Assembly: GCA_009377475.1 (NCBI GenBank)
Contig: WHTY01000006.1
Coordinates: 1-64,000, forward strand
DNA length: 64,000 bases
Origin: Actinophytocola sp.
GTDB lineage: Bacteria; Actinomycetota; Actinomycetes; Mycobacteriales; Pseudonocardiaceae
Direction: 5' to 3'
In this document: positions 33,737-42,643 of the stretch, one piece after another
How positions within the stretch are numbered: position 1 is the stretch's first letter
Layout: every line of letters begins with the position of its first letter
Notes under the pieces: model-generated
What the model was told of the DNA's origin: nothing
What the model saw: only the letters and a program-made list of their open reading frames with translations
Database searches by the model: none
Program-made: the position numbers and the translations under genes

Positions 33737-35923
33737 CTAGTGGTTGATCGGGAAGCTACGGGGCCTGGTGCCGGTCGCCCTTGCGTACGCGTTGGCCACC
33801 GCGCCGGCCGCCGCGGGCAGCGCCAGTTCGCCCGCACCGCCCGGATTCCAGGTCGCGGGGATGATGTGCACCTCGCACGTGACGGGAGCGTCGGCGTGCT
33901 TCGTCCACAGGTAGTCGCCGTAGCTGTTCTCCCTGACCGCGCCGTTGTCGATGTGGATGCCGGCCCGCAGCACCGTGGCGATCCCGTCCATCGTGCTGCC
34001 CATGATCTGCGCCTCGAGACCCTTCGGGTTGACGACCCTGCCGACGTCGACCGCGAGCACCGCCTTGGTGACCCTCGGGTTCGCGGGGTCGGTGGCGTCG
34101 ATGTCGACGACGCAGGCGGCGTGCGAGCGGTACTCCGCGTGGTATCCGACGCCCTGGGCGTGCCCGGCCGGCATGTCCTTGCCCCAGCCAGCCGCCTCAG
34201 CGGCCTTCGTCAGCACGGCCTTGCCCGAGCTGGTCTTGACGACCTTGCGCCGGAACTCGACCGGGTCCTTGCCCATCTTCTCGGCGAGCTCGTCCATGAC
34301 GACCTCTTCCGCGGCGCGCACGGTGCCCGAGTACACCGACCGGAAGCTGCTCGTCGGGATGCCGAGCTGGACCTCCTGCAGCGTCTGGCTGACGGCGCCG
34401 ACGTGGTACGGCATCGACTGCGACGACGTGAAGTAGTACTGGCCTGCACCGCCCTCGGCGACCTGCGCCAACGTCGACGTCAACGCCTCACCGAGACCGT
34501 GGTCGAAGTCGAGCGTGACGCCGGTCACGCGGTGCTCGAACGACAGCACCTCGCCCGCGGCGTAGCTCGCCCTGATCTTCTGGTGGTAGGCGGGCCGCAT
34601 CCTGCCGTGCTTCATGTCGTCCTGGCGGGTCCGCATCAGCTTGACTGGACGGCCGATCGCCTGCGACACCCGTGCCGCCTCGATGCCGACGTCGGCGAAC
34701 AGCCTGCGCCCGAACGACCCACCGGCACGGGTCACGTGCACGGTGACGTCGTCCCGGTTCAGACCGAGTTCCCCCGCGATGACGCCCTGCGCCCAGATCG
34801 CTGTCTGCGACGGCATCCACACCTCGGCAGTGCCGTCGCCCGGCACCGACGCGGCAGCGCTCTCGACCTCCATCGGCGCGTGGTTGACGAACGCGAAGTC
34901 GAACGTGGCGTCCAGGTGGGAGCCGCGCAGCTTCGGCGCGGCGAGCGGCTGCGACGTGCTCTTGAGCTTCGCGCGGATGTCCGCATCGGACATACCGTCG
35001 ATCGGGCCCGCTCCCCAGGTGATCTCCAGCGCGTCCCTGGCCTGCAACGCCTCGTAGAACGTTTCCGCGCTCACCGCGACACCAGACGGGATCGTGGTGA
35101 CCGCGACGACGCCAGGCATCGACTTCGCCTTCGTGTCGTCGACCGACTCCACCGTGCCGTTGATCGTCGGCGGGCGCGCGACCACGGTCGGCAGCGCGCC
35201 CTCGATCGGCAGGTCCATGGCGTAGAGCGCCTTGCCGGTCACGATGTCGCGTGCGTCGGTGCGGGACACCGGTGTGCCGATCGTCGTGTACTCGGCGGCG
35301 TCCTTGAGCTTCGACCCCGTCGAGGACTCCTCCCGCGCCGCCACGGCCAGCTCGCCGTAGCTGAGCGTGCGCCCGTCGGGCGCGCGCACCGTGGAGTCCT
35401 GAGTGGTCAGTTCTTCCGCGGAAAGCCCCCACTGGTTCGCGGCCGCGTTGATGAGCCGCGCCCGCGCGTCGGCGGCCATGCGGCGCACCGGGTCCCACAG
35501 AATCCGCACGCCGGTCGATGCGGCGGTAATCTGGTTGAAATGCAATTCCGGGCGAGAATCGGACAATTCGACATTGACATCGTCAATTCGGGCGTCCAAT
35601 TCCTCTGCCACCATCATCGCGATGGCGGTCGAGATGCCCTGACCGACCTCGAGACGCGGCAGCTCGAAACGGATCGTGGTGTCCTCGGTGACCTCGAGGA
35701 CCATCAAATGCGTCGTCGGCATGCTGGCCAGGCGGATCGCGTCACCGAGGTCGGCGATGTCCTCCAGCGCCGGTGGACTCGGCAGCGCCGACGCCTCGGT
35801 CAACGCATCGAACCCGAAGCGCCCCGCGACAGTGAGCGTCGGGGCAGCGACAAGGAACGTCAGGAATTTTCGCCGCCTCAGCCCACGACCTTTGTCCTGG
35901 GCTGTTGGCTCCGGTTCAGCCAT
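33737..35923 (-). CDS. Molybdopterin-binding large subunit, xanthine-dehydrogenase / IorB family
   Basis: 728 residues. Starts with a twin-arginine signal (LRRRKFLTFLVAAPTLTVAG), so the enzyme is probably exported folded. Next come the ab-domain (ARDIVTGKALYAMDLPIEG) and Mo-binding segments (AGGSFGRRLFADVGIEAARVS; FRSVYSGTVRAAEEVVMDELAEKMGKDPVEFRR), and near the end GGAGELALPAAAGAVANA with the catalytic Glu. It oxidises an aldehyde or N-heterocycle. ATG 35923 is chosen because AGGAGA lies upstream and the Tat motif follows; 30 upstream codons are open but unlike the family. Substrate unknown. Confidence 0.92.
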   Translation of the reverse strand: MAEPEPTAQDKGRGLRRRKFLTFLVAAPTLTVAGRFGFDALTEASALPSPPALEDIADLGDAIRLASMPTTHLMVLEVTEDTTIRFELPRLEVGQGISTAIAMMVAEELDARIDDVNVELSDSRPELHFNQITAASTGVRILWDPVRRMAADARARLINAAANQWGLSAEELTTQDSTVRAPDGRTLSYGELAVAAREESSTGSKLKDAAEYTTIGTPVSRTDARDIVTGKALYAMDLPIEGALPTVVARPPTINGTVESVDDTKAKSMPGVVAVTTIPSGVAVSAETFYEALQARDALEITWGAGPIDGMSDADIRAKLKSTSQPLAAPKLRGSHLDATFDFAFVNHAPMEVESAAASVPGDGTAEVWMPSQTAIWAQGVIAGELGLNRDDVTVHVTRAGGSFGRRLFADVGIEAARVSQAIGRPVKLMRTRQDDMKHGRMRPAYHQKIRASYAAGEVLSFEHRVTGVTLDFDHGLGEALTSTLAQVAEGGAGQYYFTSSQSMPYHVGAVSQTLQEVQLGIPTSSFRSVYSGTVRAAEEVVMDELAEKMGKDPVEFRRKVVKTSSGKAVLTKAAEAAGWGKDMPAGHAQGVGYHAEYRSHAACVVDIDATDPANPRVTKAVLAVDVGRVVNPKGLEAQIMGSTMDGIATVLRAGIHIDNGAVRENSYGDYLWTKHADAPVTCEVHIIPATWNPGGAGELALPAAAGAVANAYARATGTRPRSFPINH

Positions 35924-36209
35924 CCAATCTCCTCTCAAAACCGCCACACAACACGAGATGTCAGCGTCAATGGCAGGCAAGCATTTCGTCACCCGACCGG
36001 GTGTGTCACGCATCTAATCGCATGTCGTGTTCCGTTATCGCGAAATGACGAACGTTCACGGCGGCACACCGGAATTTCTTGTGGCTAGCGCAAAACATGG
36101 GGATGCGCTCTCGAACCGGATCCTGGGGCTCGCTACCCTGCGCCGAGGTATCCGCGGTGCACGGTGGTTGCTCACGCACAGTAATGAGGAAGGTTCTGGC
36201 ATAGCCCCT

Positions 36210-38903
36210 ATGGGAGTATTCTCGCGTTCGCGCGGAGCTAGCACGATCAATGCTCGCGTGCTGCGCATCGCGCTGATCCCCAGCGTCGCGCTCATGGTCG
36301 TCGGCATTGGACTGTCCGGCTTCTTGGCGCTCGAAGGCCTGAGCACCCGCATGTTCGCGGAGAACGTGCGCAAGTCGCTCGAGCCTTCGACGCACTTCAT
36401 CGCGACGGTGCAGGAAGAACGCCGGCTCAGCACGCTGCAGGTCGTCAACGGGCTCAAGCCCGCCGACGGGCTGCTCGCCGACCAACGCACCAAAGTGGAC
36501 GACGCCGTCGTCGAGATGACCGACGTGACCGAGGAGCTCGCCGAGACCGCGCCGGACCAGCTGGCGGGCCCGTTGCAGGAGCTGAAGGCCCTCACCGCTG
36601 AGCTGCCGCGCTTCCGGCAGCGCGTCGACTCCGGCGGCGCCGACGCCGAACAGGTCTACGAGTTCTACGGCGAGATGGTCGAGCTGGTCGGCACCGGCAT
36701 CCAGGGTGTCGCCCGGTCCGCGAGTGACGCCGAGGTCGGCTTCGAGCAGATGATCAGCTACGACCTCTTCCGCTCGACCGAGGCGCAGTCGCGTTCGCAC
36801 GCGATGCTGCTGCGTGGCATCGGGCAGGGCCTCGACCCTGACGAGTTCCACGAGCTGGCGCACCAGATGGGCACGTACCACGAGATCGCGGAGACCATCT
36901 ATCCGCGCATGACGCCCACCGAGCAGCAGAGCTACGACCAGATGAAGGAATCGCAGTGGTGGGACACGGTCGTCTCCGGCGACGGCGCCATCATGGCGTT
37001 CGGGCCCGGCCAGCACCCGGTGACCTTCAACATGCGGGCGTGGCAGAACGCGGCGGCGAAACTCTCGGACGGACTGCGCGGGCTGTACGCAGCGCATTCG
37101 GCCCATGCGGCCAACCTCGGCGCCGCAAGCGGTAACCAGCTGCTGACCACATCGCTCGCCGCGGGCGGCACCCTGCTGCTGGTCACCGCGACGTCGATGG
37201 TGATCGCGCTGCGGTGGTCAAGGAGGCTGGCCCGCAGGTTGACCAGCCTGCGCGACGACACCCTCGACCTCGCCGGACACAAGATGCCGGAGGTCATCGA
37301 CCGGCTCAACCACGGCGAACCCATCAACATCGACACCGACGTGCCGTGGCTGCGGCACGGCGAGGACGAGATCGGCCAGGTCGCCGACGCGTTCAACCAG
37401 GCGCAACGCCAGGCCATCGCCGCAACCGTGCAGGAGAACGAGATCCGGTCCGGTGTGCGCGCGGTGTTCCTCAACATCGCTCACCGCAACCAGGTCACCG
37501 CGCACCGGCAGCTGCAGGTGCTCGACAAGGCGGAGCGCTCGCAGGAAGACCCAGAGCAGCTGCAGCTGCTGTTCGAGCTCGACCACCTTGCGACCCAAGG
37601 CAGGCGCAACGCGGAAAGCCTGATCATCCTGGGCGGCAAACAGCCAGGCAGGCAGTGGCGCAAACCGGTCGAGCTGCGCGACGTGCTCAACGGCGCTGTC
37701 GCCGAAACCGCCCAGTACACCAGGGTCAGCATCAGCAAGGTCGCCGACGTCGCGGTGCGCGGCGACGCCGTGGCCGACATGATCCACCTGCTCGCGGAAC
37801 TGCTCGACAACGCGGCGTCGTTCTCGCCGCCGCAGACCGACGTCCAGGTGCGCTCCGCCGTCGTCGGCAGGGGCATCGTGATCGAGATCGAGGACCAGGG
37901 CCTCGGCATCGACGCCGAGACGCTTGAGCAGATCAACGCCATGCTGCGCACCCCGCCCGACTTCAGCGTCATGTCGCTGTCGGAGGAAGCGCGGATCGGC
38001 CTGTTCGTTGTCGCCCGGCTTGCCGCGAAGCACGACACCAAGGTCACGCTGCGGGAGTCGCTCTACGGCGGCATCAACGCCGTCGTGCTGGTTCCCACCG
38101 GGGCGCTCGCCGCCGAGACGCACGGCGAGTACCCAGACGCCAGCGAGGAGTTCGGTCCTGACTACGGCGCCGACTTCGGCAGGGGGCGGCGGCTCGTCGA
38201 TGAGCAAGACCAGGGGTACGACGCCGGTTACCACGACGACTTCGGCTACCACTCCGGTTACGCGTCGGACACGGCGCCCGACCCCAACTTCAACGACCGC
38301 ATCGTCCCGATGCCCCCGCCGTCCCATCGGCGGCCAAGGCCGGTGCCGCCGCAGGAACCGAGGTTCGAGGACACCCAGAAGGGCATCCCCGCGGTGCCGC
38401 CGGAGCATCCCACCGGCGGCGAACCCGCCCGCTCTGGGCCGTCGAGGGCGTCGTCGAGCAACGGCAGCGGTAACGGCACTGGCAGGCACGCCAGCCGAGG
38501 CGGTGGCGGCAACGACACCGTCAAGATCTCCCTCGACCCGTCGGAAATCGGCGCTGGGTCGTCCGAGACGTTCGTCCCGCCAAGACCGGCACAGGCGGTA
38601 GGCGGCAACAGCGCAGGCAACGGCAACGGCGCGGGGAACGGCGCTGGCGGGAACGGCAAGCCGCCGCTGCCGAAGCGCCGGCGTCGGGAAAACCTCGCCC
38701 CGCAGCTCAACGCGGACACCGACGAGCCAGCCGCATCGGACCGGCCCGCGGACCCACTACCACCCGACGAACCGCTGAGTGATCCGAACCCAGAGAGATT
38801 CCAGGCCACGATGTCGGCGTTCCAGCGCGGAACGCGGCGGGCACGCACCGACGACACCGACACCCCTCACCCACCACGCTGGCCCGGAGGAGAGACGTCA
38901 TGA
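36210..38903 (+). CDS. cvnA: Conservon sensor kinase-like protein CvnA (nitrate-sensor type)
   Basis: 897 residues. One N-terminal membrane helix (VLRIALIPSVALMVVGIGLSGFLAL), an extracytoplasmic NIT-like helical domain (about 35-310), a second helix (LAAGGTLLLVTATSMVIALRW), a HAMP-like stretch, and an HATPase_c domain (ELLDNAASFSPP N-box; EDQGLGIDAE; ARIGLFVVARLAAKHDTKV). The tail after ~620 is long, Pro/Gly/Asn-rich and disordered. It starts the four-gene conservon; roadblock, DUF742 and GTPase genes follow with 4-bp or 20-bp overlaps. ATG 36210 fits the topology. Such proteins signal through the partner GTPase; the stimulus is unknown. Confidence 0.9.
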   Translation: MGVFSRSRGASTINARVLRIALIPSVALMVVGIGLSGFLALEGLSTRMFAENVRKSLEPSTHFIATVQEERRLSTLQVVNGLKPADGLLADQRTKVDDAVVEMTDVTEELAETAPDQLAGPLQELKALTAELPRFRQRVDSGGADAEQVYEFYGEMVELVGTGIQGVARSASDAEVGFEQMISYDLFRSTEAQSRSHAMLLRGIGQGLDPDEFHELAHQMGTYHEIAETIYPRMTPTEQQSYDQMKESQWWDTVVSGDGAIMAFGPGQHPVTFNMRAWQNAAAKLSDGLRGLYAAHSAHAANLGAASGNQLLTTSLAAGGTLLLVTATSMVIALRWSRRLARRLTSLRDDTLDLAGHKMPEVIDRLNHGEPINIDTDVPWLRHGEDEIGQVADAFNQAQRQAIAATVQENEIRSGVRAVFLNIAHRNQVTAHRQLQVLDKAERSQEDPEQLQLLFELDHLATQGRRNAESLIILGGKQPGRQWRKPVELRDVLNGAVAETAQYTRVSISKVADVAVRGDAVADMIHLLAELLDNAASFSPPQTDVQVRSAVVGRGIVIEIEDQGLGIDAETLEQINAMLRTPPDFSVMSLSEEARIGLFVVARLAAKHDTKVTLRESLYGGINAVVLVPTGALAAETHGEYPDASEEFGPDYGADFGRGRRLVDEQDQGYDAGYHDDFGYHSGYASDTAPDPNFNDRIVPMPPPSHRRPRPVPPQEPRFEDTQKGIPAVPPEHPTGGEPARSGPSRASSSNGSGNGTGRHASRGGGGNDTVKISLDPSEIGAGSSETFVPPRPAQAVGGNSAGNGNGAGNGAGGNGKPPLPKRRRRENLAPQLNADTDEPAASDRPADPLPPDEPLSDPNPERFQATMSAFQRGTRRARTDDTDTPHPPRWPGGETS

Positions 38904-39331
38904 CGGTCAACCTGTCACCGAAGGAGTCCAACTGGCTGCTCGATGATCTGCTGCGCCGAGCCACCGGAGCCGACCGCGCGGTACTGCTTTCCTCGGACGG
39001 CCTGCTCATGGGCAAGTCGAACGACATGTCCGTCGCGGACGCGGAACACCTGGCAGCGGTCGCGTCCGCGTTGCAGAGCCTGGCCCGAGGCACCGGCAAG
39101 TACTTCGACGGCGGCGCGGTGCACCAGACGGTCGTCGAGCTGGAACGCGCCTTCCTCGTCGTCACGGAGGCGGGCACCGGCGCTTGCCTCGCCGTGCTGG
39201 CGCAGGCGGACGCGGATCTCGGCCTGATCGCCTATGAGGTCAACCGCATGGTTGCGAGCGTCGGGAGGCACATGGCGACGGCGCCGCGCAACCCGACCGC
39301 CGAGTATGCGAGAAACTCAGAAGCGTCATGA
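38900..39331 (+). CDS. cvnB: Roadblock/LC7 domain protein CvnB
   Basis: 143 residues. Single roadblock/LC7 fold: LLDDLLRRATGADRAVLLSSDGLLMGKS, then a helix and VVELERAFLVVTEAGTGACLAVLAQADADLGLIAYEVNRMV. It is the MglB-like regulator (probable GTPase-activating or scaffold role) of the conservon GTPase. It overlaps cvnA and cvnC by 4 bp each, so translation is coupled. Sequence is typical, with no oddity. Confidence 0.95.
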   Translation: MTVNLSPKESNWLLDDLLRRATGADRAVLLSSDGLLMGKSNDMSVADAEHLAAVASALQSLARGTGKYFDGGAVHQTVVELERAFLVVTEAGTGACLAVLAQADADLGLIAYEVNRMVASVGRHMATAPRNPTAEYARNSEAS

Positions 39332-39699
39332 GCGGCGAAGACAGCGCCTGGTTCGACGAAGACGCTGGTCCGCTCGCCCGCCCGTACACGTTCACCCGCG
39401 GCCGGACACACGTCGCGCGCGATGACCTGAACATGATCACGCTCGTCGTCGCGCTGCGGAAACATCACCGCGGCGAGCTGGACCACGCCCACGGACGCAT
39501 CCTTGAGTGCTGTCAAGACCCCATCTCGATCGCCGAGGTCGCCGCAGGCGCCGACCTGCCGCTCGGCGTCGTGAAAGTGCTGCTCAGCGACCTGATCGAG
39601 CAAAACTACGTAATCTTCCGAACCGGCTTGGCCAAGCACTCATCGGCTGCGAGCCCGGACACGCTGCAGAAGGTGCTGGATGGAATTCGCGAGCTCTGA
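39328..39699 (+). CDS. cvnC: DUF742 family protein CvnC
   Basis: 123 residues. DUF742 pattern: WFDEDAGPLARPYTFTRGRTHVARDDLNMITLVVA, then HGRILECCQDPISIAEVAAGADLPLGVVKVLLSDLIEQNYVIF, a winged-helix-like C-terminus. In conservons it is thought to relay between CvnB and the GTPase or to bind DNA. It overlaps cvnB by 4 bp and cvnD by 20 bp. The biochemical role is not established in the family. Confidence 0.95.
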   Translation: MSGEDSAWFDEDAGPLARPYTFTRGRTHVARDDLNMITLVVALRKHHRGELDHAHGRILECCQDPISIAEVAAGADLPLGVVKVLLSDLIEQNYVIFRTGLAKHSSAASPDTLQKVLDGIREL

Positions 39700-40291
39700 C
39701 CGAATGATTCGACCCGCGATCAACGCGACGGCGCTCAAGATACTGATCGCTGGCGGGTTCGGCGTCGGTAAGACCACCCTCGTTGGCTCAGTCAGCGAGA
39801 TCGAGCCGCTGCGTACCGAGGAACAGCTCACCGAGCGCAGTGCGGGCGTCGACGACGTCACCGGTGTGGAGCAGAAGCGCACCACGACGGTGGCACTGGA
39901 CTTCGGCAGGATCACCATCAACCAGGAGTTGATCGTGTACCTGTTCGGCACCCCCGGCCAGGACCGGTTCTGGTTCATGTGGGACGAGCTGGCGCAAGGC
40001 TCGCTCGGCGCGGTCGTGCTCGCCGACACCCGGCGGCTGGCGAGCTGCTTCGCCGCGATCGACTTCTTCGAGGAGCGGAACGTGCCGTTCGTCGTCGGCG
40101 TGAACTGCTTCGACAGCACCCAGATGTACACGGTGGACGAGGTGCGCGGCGCGCTCGACGTCGACCCGTTCGTGCCGGTGCTGCTCTGCGACGTCCGGCA
40201 GCGGGAGTCGACCAAGAAGGTGCTGACCACGCTGCTGGAGCACATCATGTCGCTGCAGGGCCACGCGCAGCGCGCTGTCGTGGAAGGCTGA
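39680..40291 (+). CDS. cvnD: Conservon small GTPase CvnD
   Basis: 203 residues, a Ras/MglA-like ATP/GTP-binding protein. P-loop GGFGVGKTTLVGS, switch region TTVALDFG, G3-like YLFGTPGQDRFWFMWDEL, and the base-recognition VVGVNCFD replacing NKxD. It is the signalling output of the conservon. It starts within cvnC (20-bp overlap). The next gene, a PucR-type regulator on the same strand 221 bp downstream, could be a target or partner, but no overlap or repeat links them. Confidence 0.95.
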   Translation: MEFASSDRMIRPAINATALKILIAGGFGVGKTTLVGSVSEIEPLRTEEQLTERSAGVDDVTGVEQKRTTTVALDFGRITINQELIVYLFGTPGQDRFWFMWDELAQGSLGAVVLADTRRLASCFAAIDFFEERNVPFVVGVNCFDSTQMYTVDEVRGALDVDPFVPVLLCDVRQRESTKKVLTTLLEHIMSLQGHAQRAVVEG

Positions 40292-40512
40292 GCGGGTTGA
40301 GTCGGCTGAGCCGCCCGCTCCTCCTGACACTCGGCCCCGGGCATTCGGCGCAAATCGGGCTCATCCACTCGGGCTACGCGACACGTGCACCCCGCCTACG
40401 CAGGGCTGCTTGACTCGGCTATTGATCATCCCTAATATCACCCCGCCGAACGAAAGTTTTCGCCCATTCGGCGTAAAGGCTTGGTAACTCTCAACACCTG
40501 GGGTGGCTCTCG

Positions 40513-41766
40513 TTGACCTCCGTTCATCGCCAGCCGATGCATCTTCCCAGCGAGCGCGGGGGCGGGACGGCACAGGAGATCCTGGCCACGATTCCGCCCT
40601 CGCAGATCGCGGTGATCGTCCGGCCGGTCGCGGGCCGGATGATCACCGAGATCGTCAAGGAAGTCCGCGCCGGCGTGCCCGCGTACAGCCAGTCGCGCGA
40701 CGACGAGCTGACCCAGACGCTGGTGTCCTCGGTCGAACGCGCCGTGCGCCGACTGATCGACGGCAAGGACAAGCCACGCACCGACGGCCGCACCAACGAG
40801 GACTGGTTCCGCCGAATCGGGCGAATGGAGTATTACGCGGGCCGCAGCATGGATTCACTGCAAACCGCGGTGCGCATCGGCACCCGAGTGGCGTGGCGTC
40901 ATCTGTGGCGAGCAGGCGCCGCGGCCGGGGTGCCGAGCAGCACGTTCAACACGCTCGCGGACGCGCTGTTCCACTACACCGACGAGCTGTCGTCGGCGGC
41001 CATCGCCGGGCACAGCGAGGCGCAGGCGCGCGCGAACGGCACCGCGGAGCGCATCAGGCAACGGCTGGTGCGCATGCTCCTCGCCGACCCGCCGATCTCA
41101 CCGCAGGCGATCGCGGATCTCGCGGAGGACGCGGGCTGGACGGTGCCTGACGCCGTCGCGCTCGTCGCCATCGACAAGCAGCAGGGACAAGGCCCGTTGC
41201 ACACGATCTCGTTCGGCCCCGACGTGCTCGTCGACGCGGACCGCAGCGAGCCGTGTCTCGTCCTCGCCGAGCCGGACCGGCACCTCGGCGAGCTGCGGCG
41301 GAAGCTGCGCGGCAGGTTGGCCGCCATCGGCCCGCGCGCCCCGCTGGCGCAGGCCGTCAAGTCGCTGGAGTGCGCGCACAAGGCGCTCGATCTCGCGCGC
41401 CGGGGCGTCCTGCCCAGCAGCGGCATCATCGACTGCGCCGAGCATCTGCCCACCCTCGCGCTGCACGCCGACGAGTTCATCCTCGCGCAGTTGACCGAAC
41501 GCGCGTTCCGCCCGTTCGTCGGGCTCACCTCGCGGCAGCGCGCCCGGCTGTCGGAGACGCTGCGTGCGTGGCTGGACGCGGGCGGCGGCGTCAGCGATGT
41601 CGCGGCCCGCCTCGACATCCACCCGCAGACCGTCCGGTACCGCATGAACCAGATCACCAATCTGCTCGGCGGTGCGCTCGACAACCCGGACGAACGATTC
41701 CTTCTCGGCATGGCATTGCGCGCCGTCTACGTGCGTGGCGCCGACGGTCCCGACATTCGCCGGTAA
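40513..41766 (+). CDS. PucR/CdaR-type helix-turn-helix regulator
   Basis: 417 residues. The C-terminal PucR helix-turn-helix is clear: LSETLRAWLDAGGGVSDVAARLDIHPQTVRYRMNQITNLLGGALDNPDERF. The N-terminal two-thirds is a helical RsbRD-like domain (RRIGRMEYYAGRSMDSLQTAVRIGTRVAW), then a GGDEF-like spacer. Such proteins regulate purine, amino-acid or differentiation genes. TTG 40513 is preferred because GGGGTGG precedes it; ATG 40537 is the alternative. It follows the conservon. Target unknown. Confidence 0.9.
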   Translation: MTSVHRQPMHLPSERGGGTAQEILATIPPSQIAVIVRPVAGRMITEIVKEVRAGVPAYSQSRDDELTQTLVSSVERAVRRLIDGKDKPRTDGRTNEDWFRRIGRMEYYAGRSMDSLQTAVRIGTRVAWRHLWRAGAAAGVPSSTFNTLADALFHYTDELSSAAIAGHSEAQARANGTAERIRQRLVRMLLADPPISPQAIADLAEDAGWTVPDAVALVAIDKQQGQGPLHTISFGPDVLVDADRSEPCLVLAEPDRHLGELRRKLRGRLAAIGPRAPLAQAVKSLECAHKALDLARRGVLPSSGIIDCAEHLPTLALHADEFILAQLTERAFRPFVGLTSRQRARLSETLRAWLDAGGGVSDVAARLDIHPQTVRYRMNQITNLLGGALDNPDERFLLGMALRAVYVRGADGPDIRR

Positions 41767-41995
41767 CGATTCCGCGTCGCCTGCCCGGTCACGACGGCCG
41801 CACTCTCGCGGCGTTCGTCGCCACATCGTCACGGCTCCGGGAGAACGATTTTTTGCACGCCGACACACAGATTCAGAACTGGTCAGTCGCGTTCGTTGTC
41901 ATCTGCCTACAAGGTGGATTTCCGCCGGCCAGCGACAGTGCGGGCAGGCGGGGGCCGGTTCCGTGCGGCGCGATTTCTTGAGGAATACTCGCGGT

Positions 41996-42622
41996 ATGCG
42001 AACGACATTGCACCGCAAGACTCCGGTGGTGCTGGCCGTGGCCGCGTTCGGCCTGCTGGCCACCGCGTGCGACTCCGGCGCAGGCGCCGTCGAGGACAGC
42101 ACCCAGCCGGACGACACCACGTCGGAAGGGCACGCCCTGAGCCACGAGGCCGCACTGGCGACTCCCGCCAAGGGCACCGACGCCTTCACCTACAACCAGC
42201 AGCTCGCACCGGTGGGCGCCGAGATGGCCATCGAGATGACGCCCAGCGGCGACAGCGCCACCTTCTCGCTCGAGGTCACCGGTCTGCAACCGAACCGGGG
42301 ATACGCCGCGCACGCGCACGCGGACAAGTGCGGGCCGAACCCTGACGCGTCCGGCGGGCACTTCCAGCACCAGCCCGCGCCGGACAGCGGGTCGGAGACG
42401 GACCCCAAGTACGTCAACCCCAAGAACGAGATCTGGCTGGACCTCACGACCGACGCCAAGGGCAACGGCAGTGCCAAGGCCACGCTCGACTACGAACTCA
42501 CCGACTGGGACCGTCCGAGGTCGGTCGTCGTGCACGCCGCGCAGAAGACGTCGACCGCGCAAGGCAAGGCCGGTGTCTCAGGTGACCGGGTCGCGTGCCT
42601 GTCGCTGCCGCACTCGCACTGA
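41996..42622 (+). CDS. SodC-like Cu/Zn superoxide dismutase family lipoprotein
   Basis: 208 residues. Lipoprotein signal: RKTPVVLAVAAFGLLATACDSG, Cys near residue 26. The SOD_Cu core keeps copper-type histidines: YAAHAHADKCG (HxH), GGHFQHQP, and VVVHAAQKT; GDRVACLSL keeps the conserved Arg and disulphide Cys. The usual Zn-loop ligands (H..H.D before GNL) are not seen; the loop reads DPKYVNPKNEIWLDL. It may be a copper-only SOD or a non-catalytic relative. It is exposed on the outer membrane face. ATG 41996 is chosen for the signal peptide. Confidence 0.82.
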   Translation: MRTTLHRKTPVVLAVAAFGLLATACDSGAGAVEDSTQPDDTTSEGHALSHEAALATPAKGTDAFTYNQQLAPVGAEMAIEMTPSGDSATFSLEVTGLQPNRGYAAHAHADKCGPNPDASGGHFQHQPAPDSGSETDPKYVNPKNEIWLDLTTDAKGNGSAKATLDYELTDWDRPRSVVVHAAQKTSTAQGKAGVSGDRVACLSLPHSH

Positions 42623-42643
42623 CCTTCCTCGCGAAACGGCCCG

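Noticed and set aside
33740..36088. A 782-codon open plus-strand frame over the molybdenum hydroxylase gene
   Set aside because: Arg/Asp/Val-rich shadow of the conserved large subunit; no start signal or motif.
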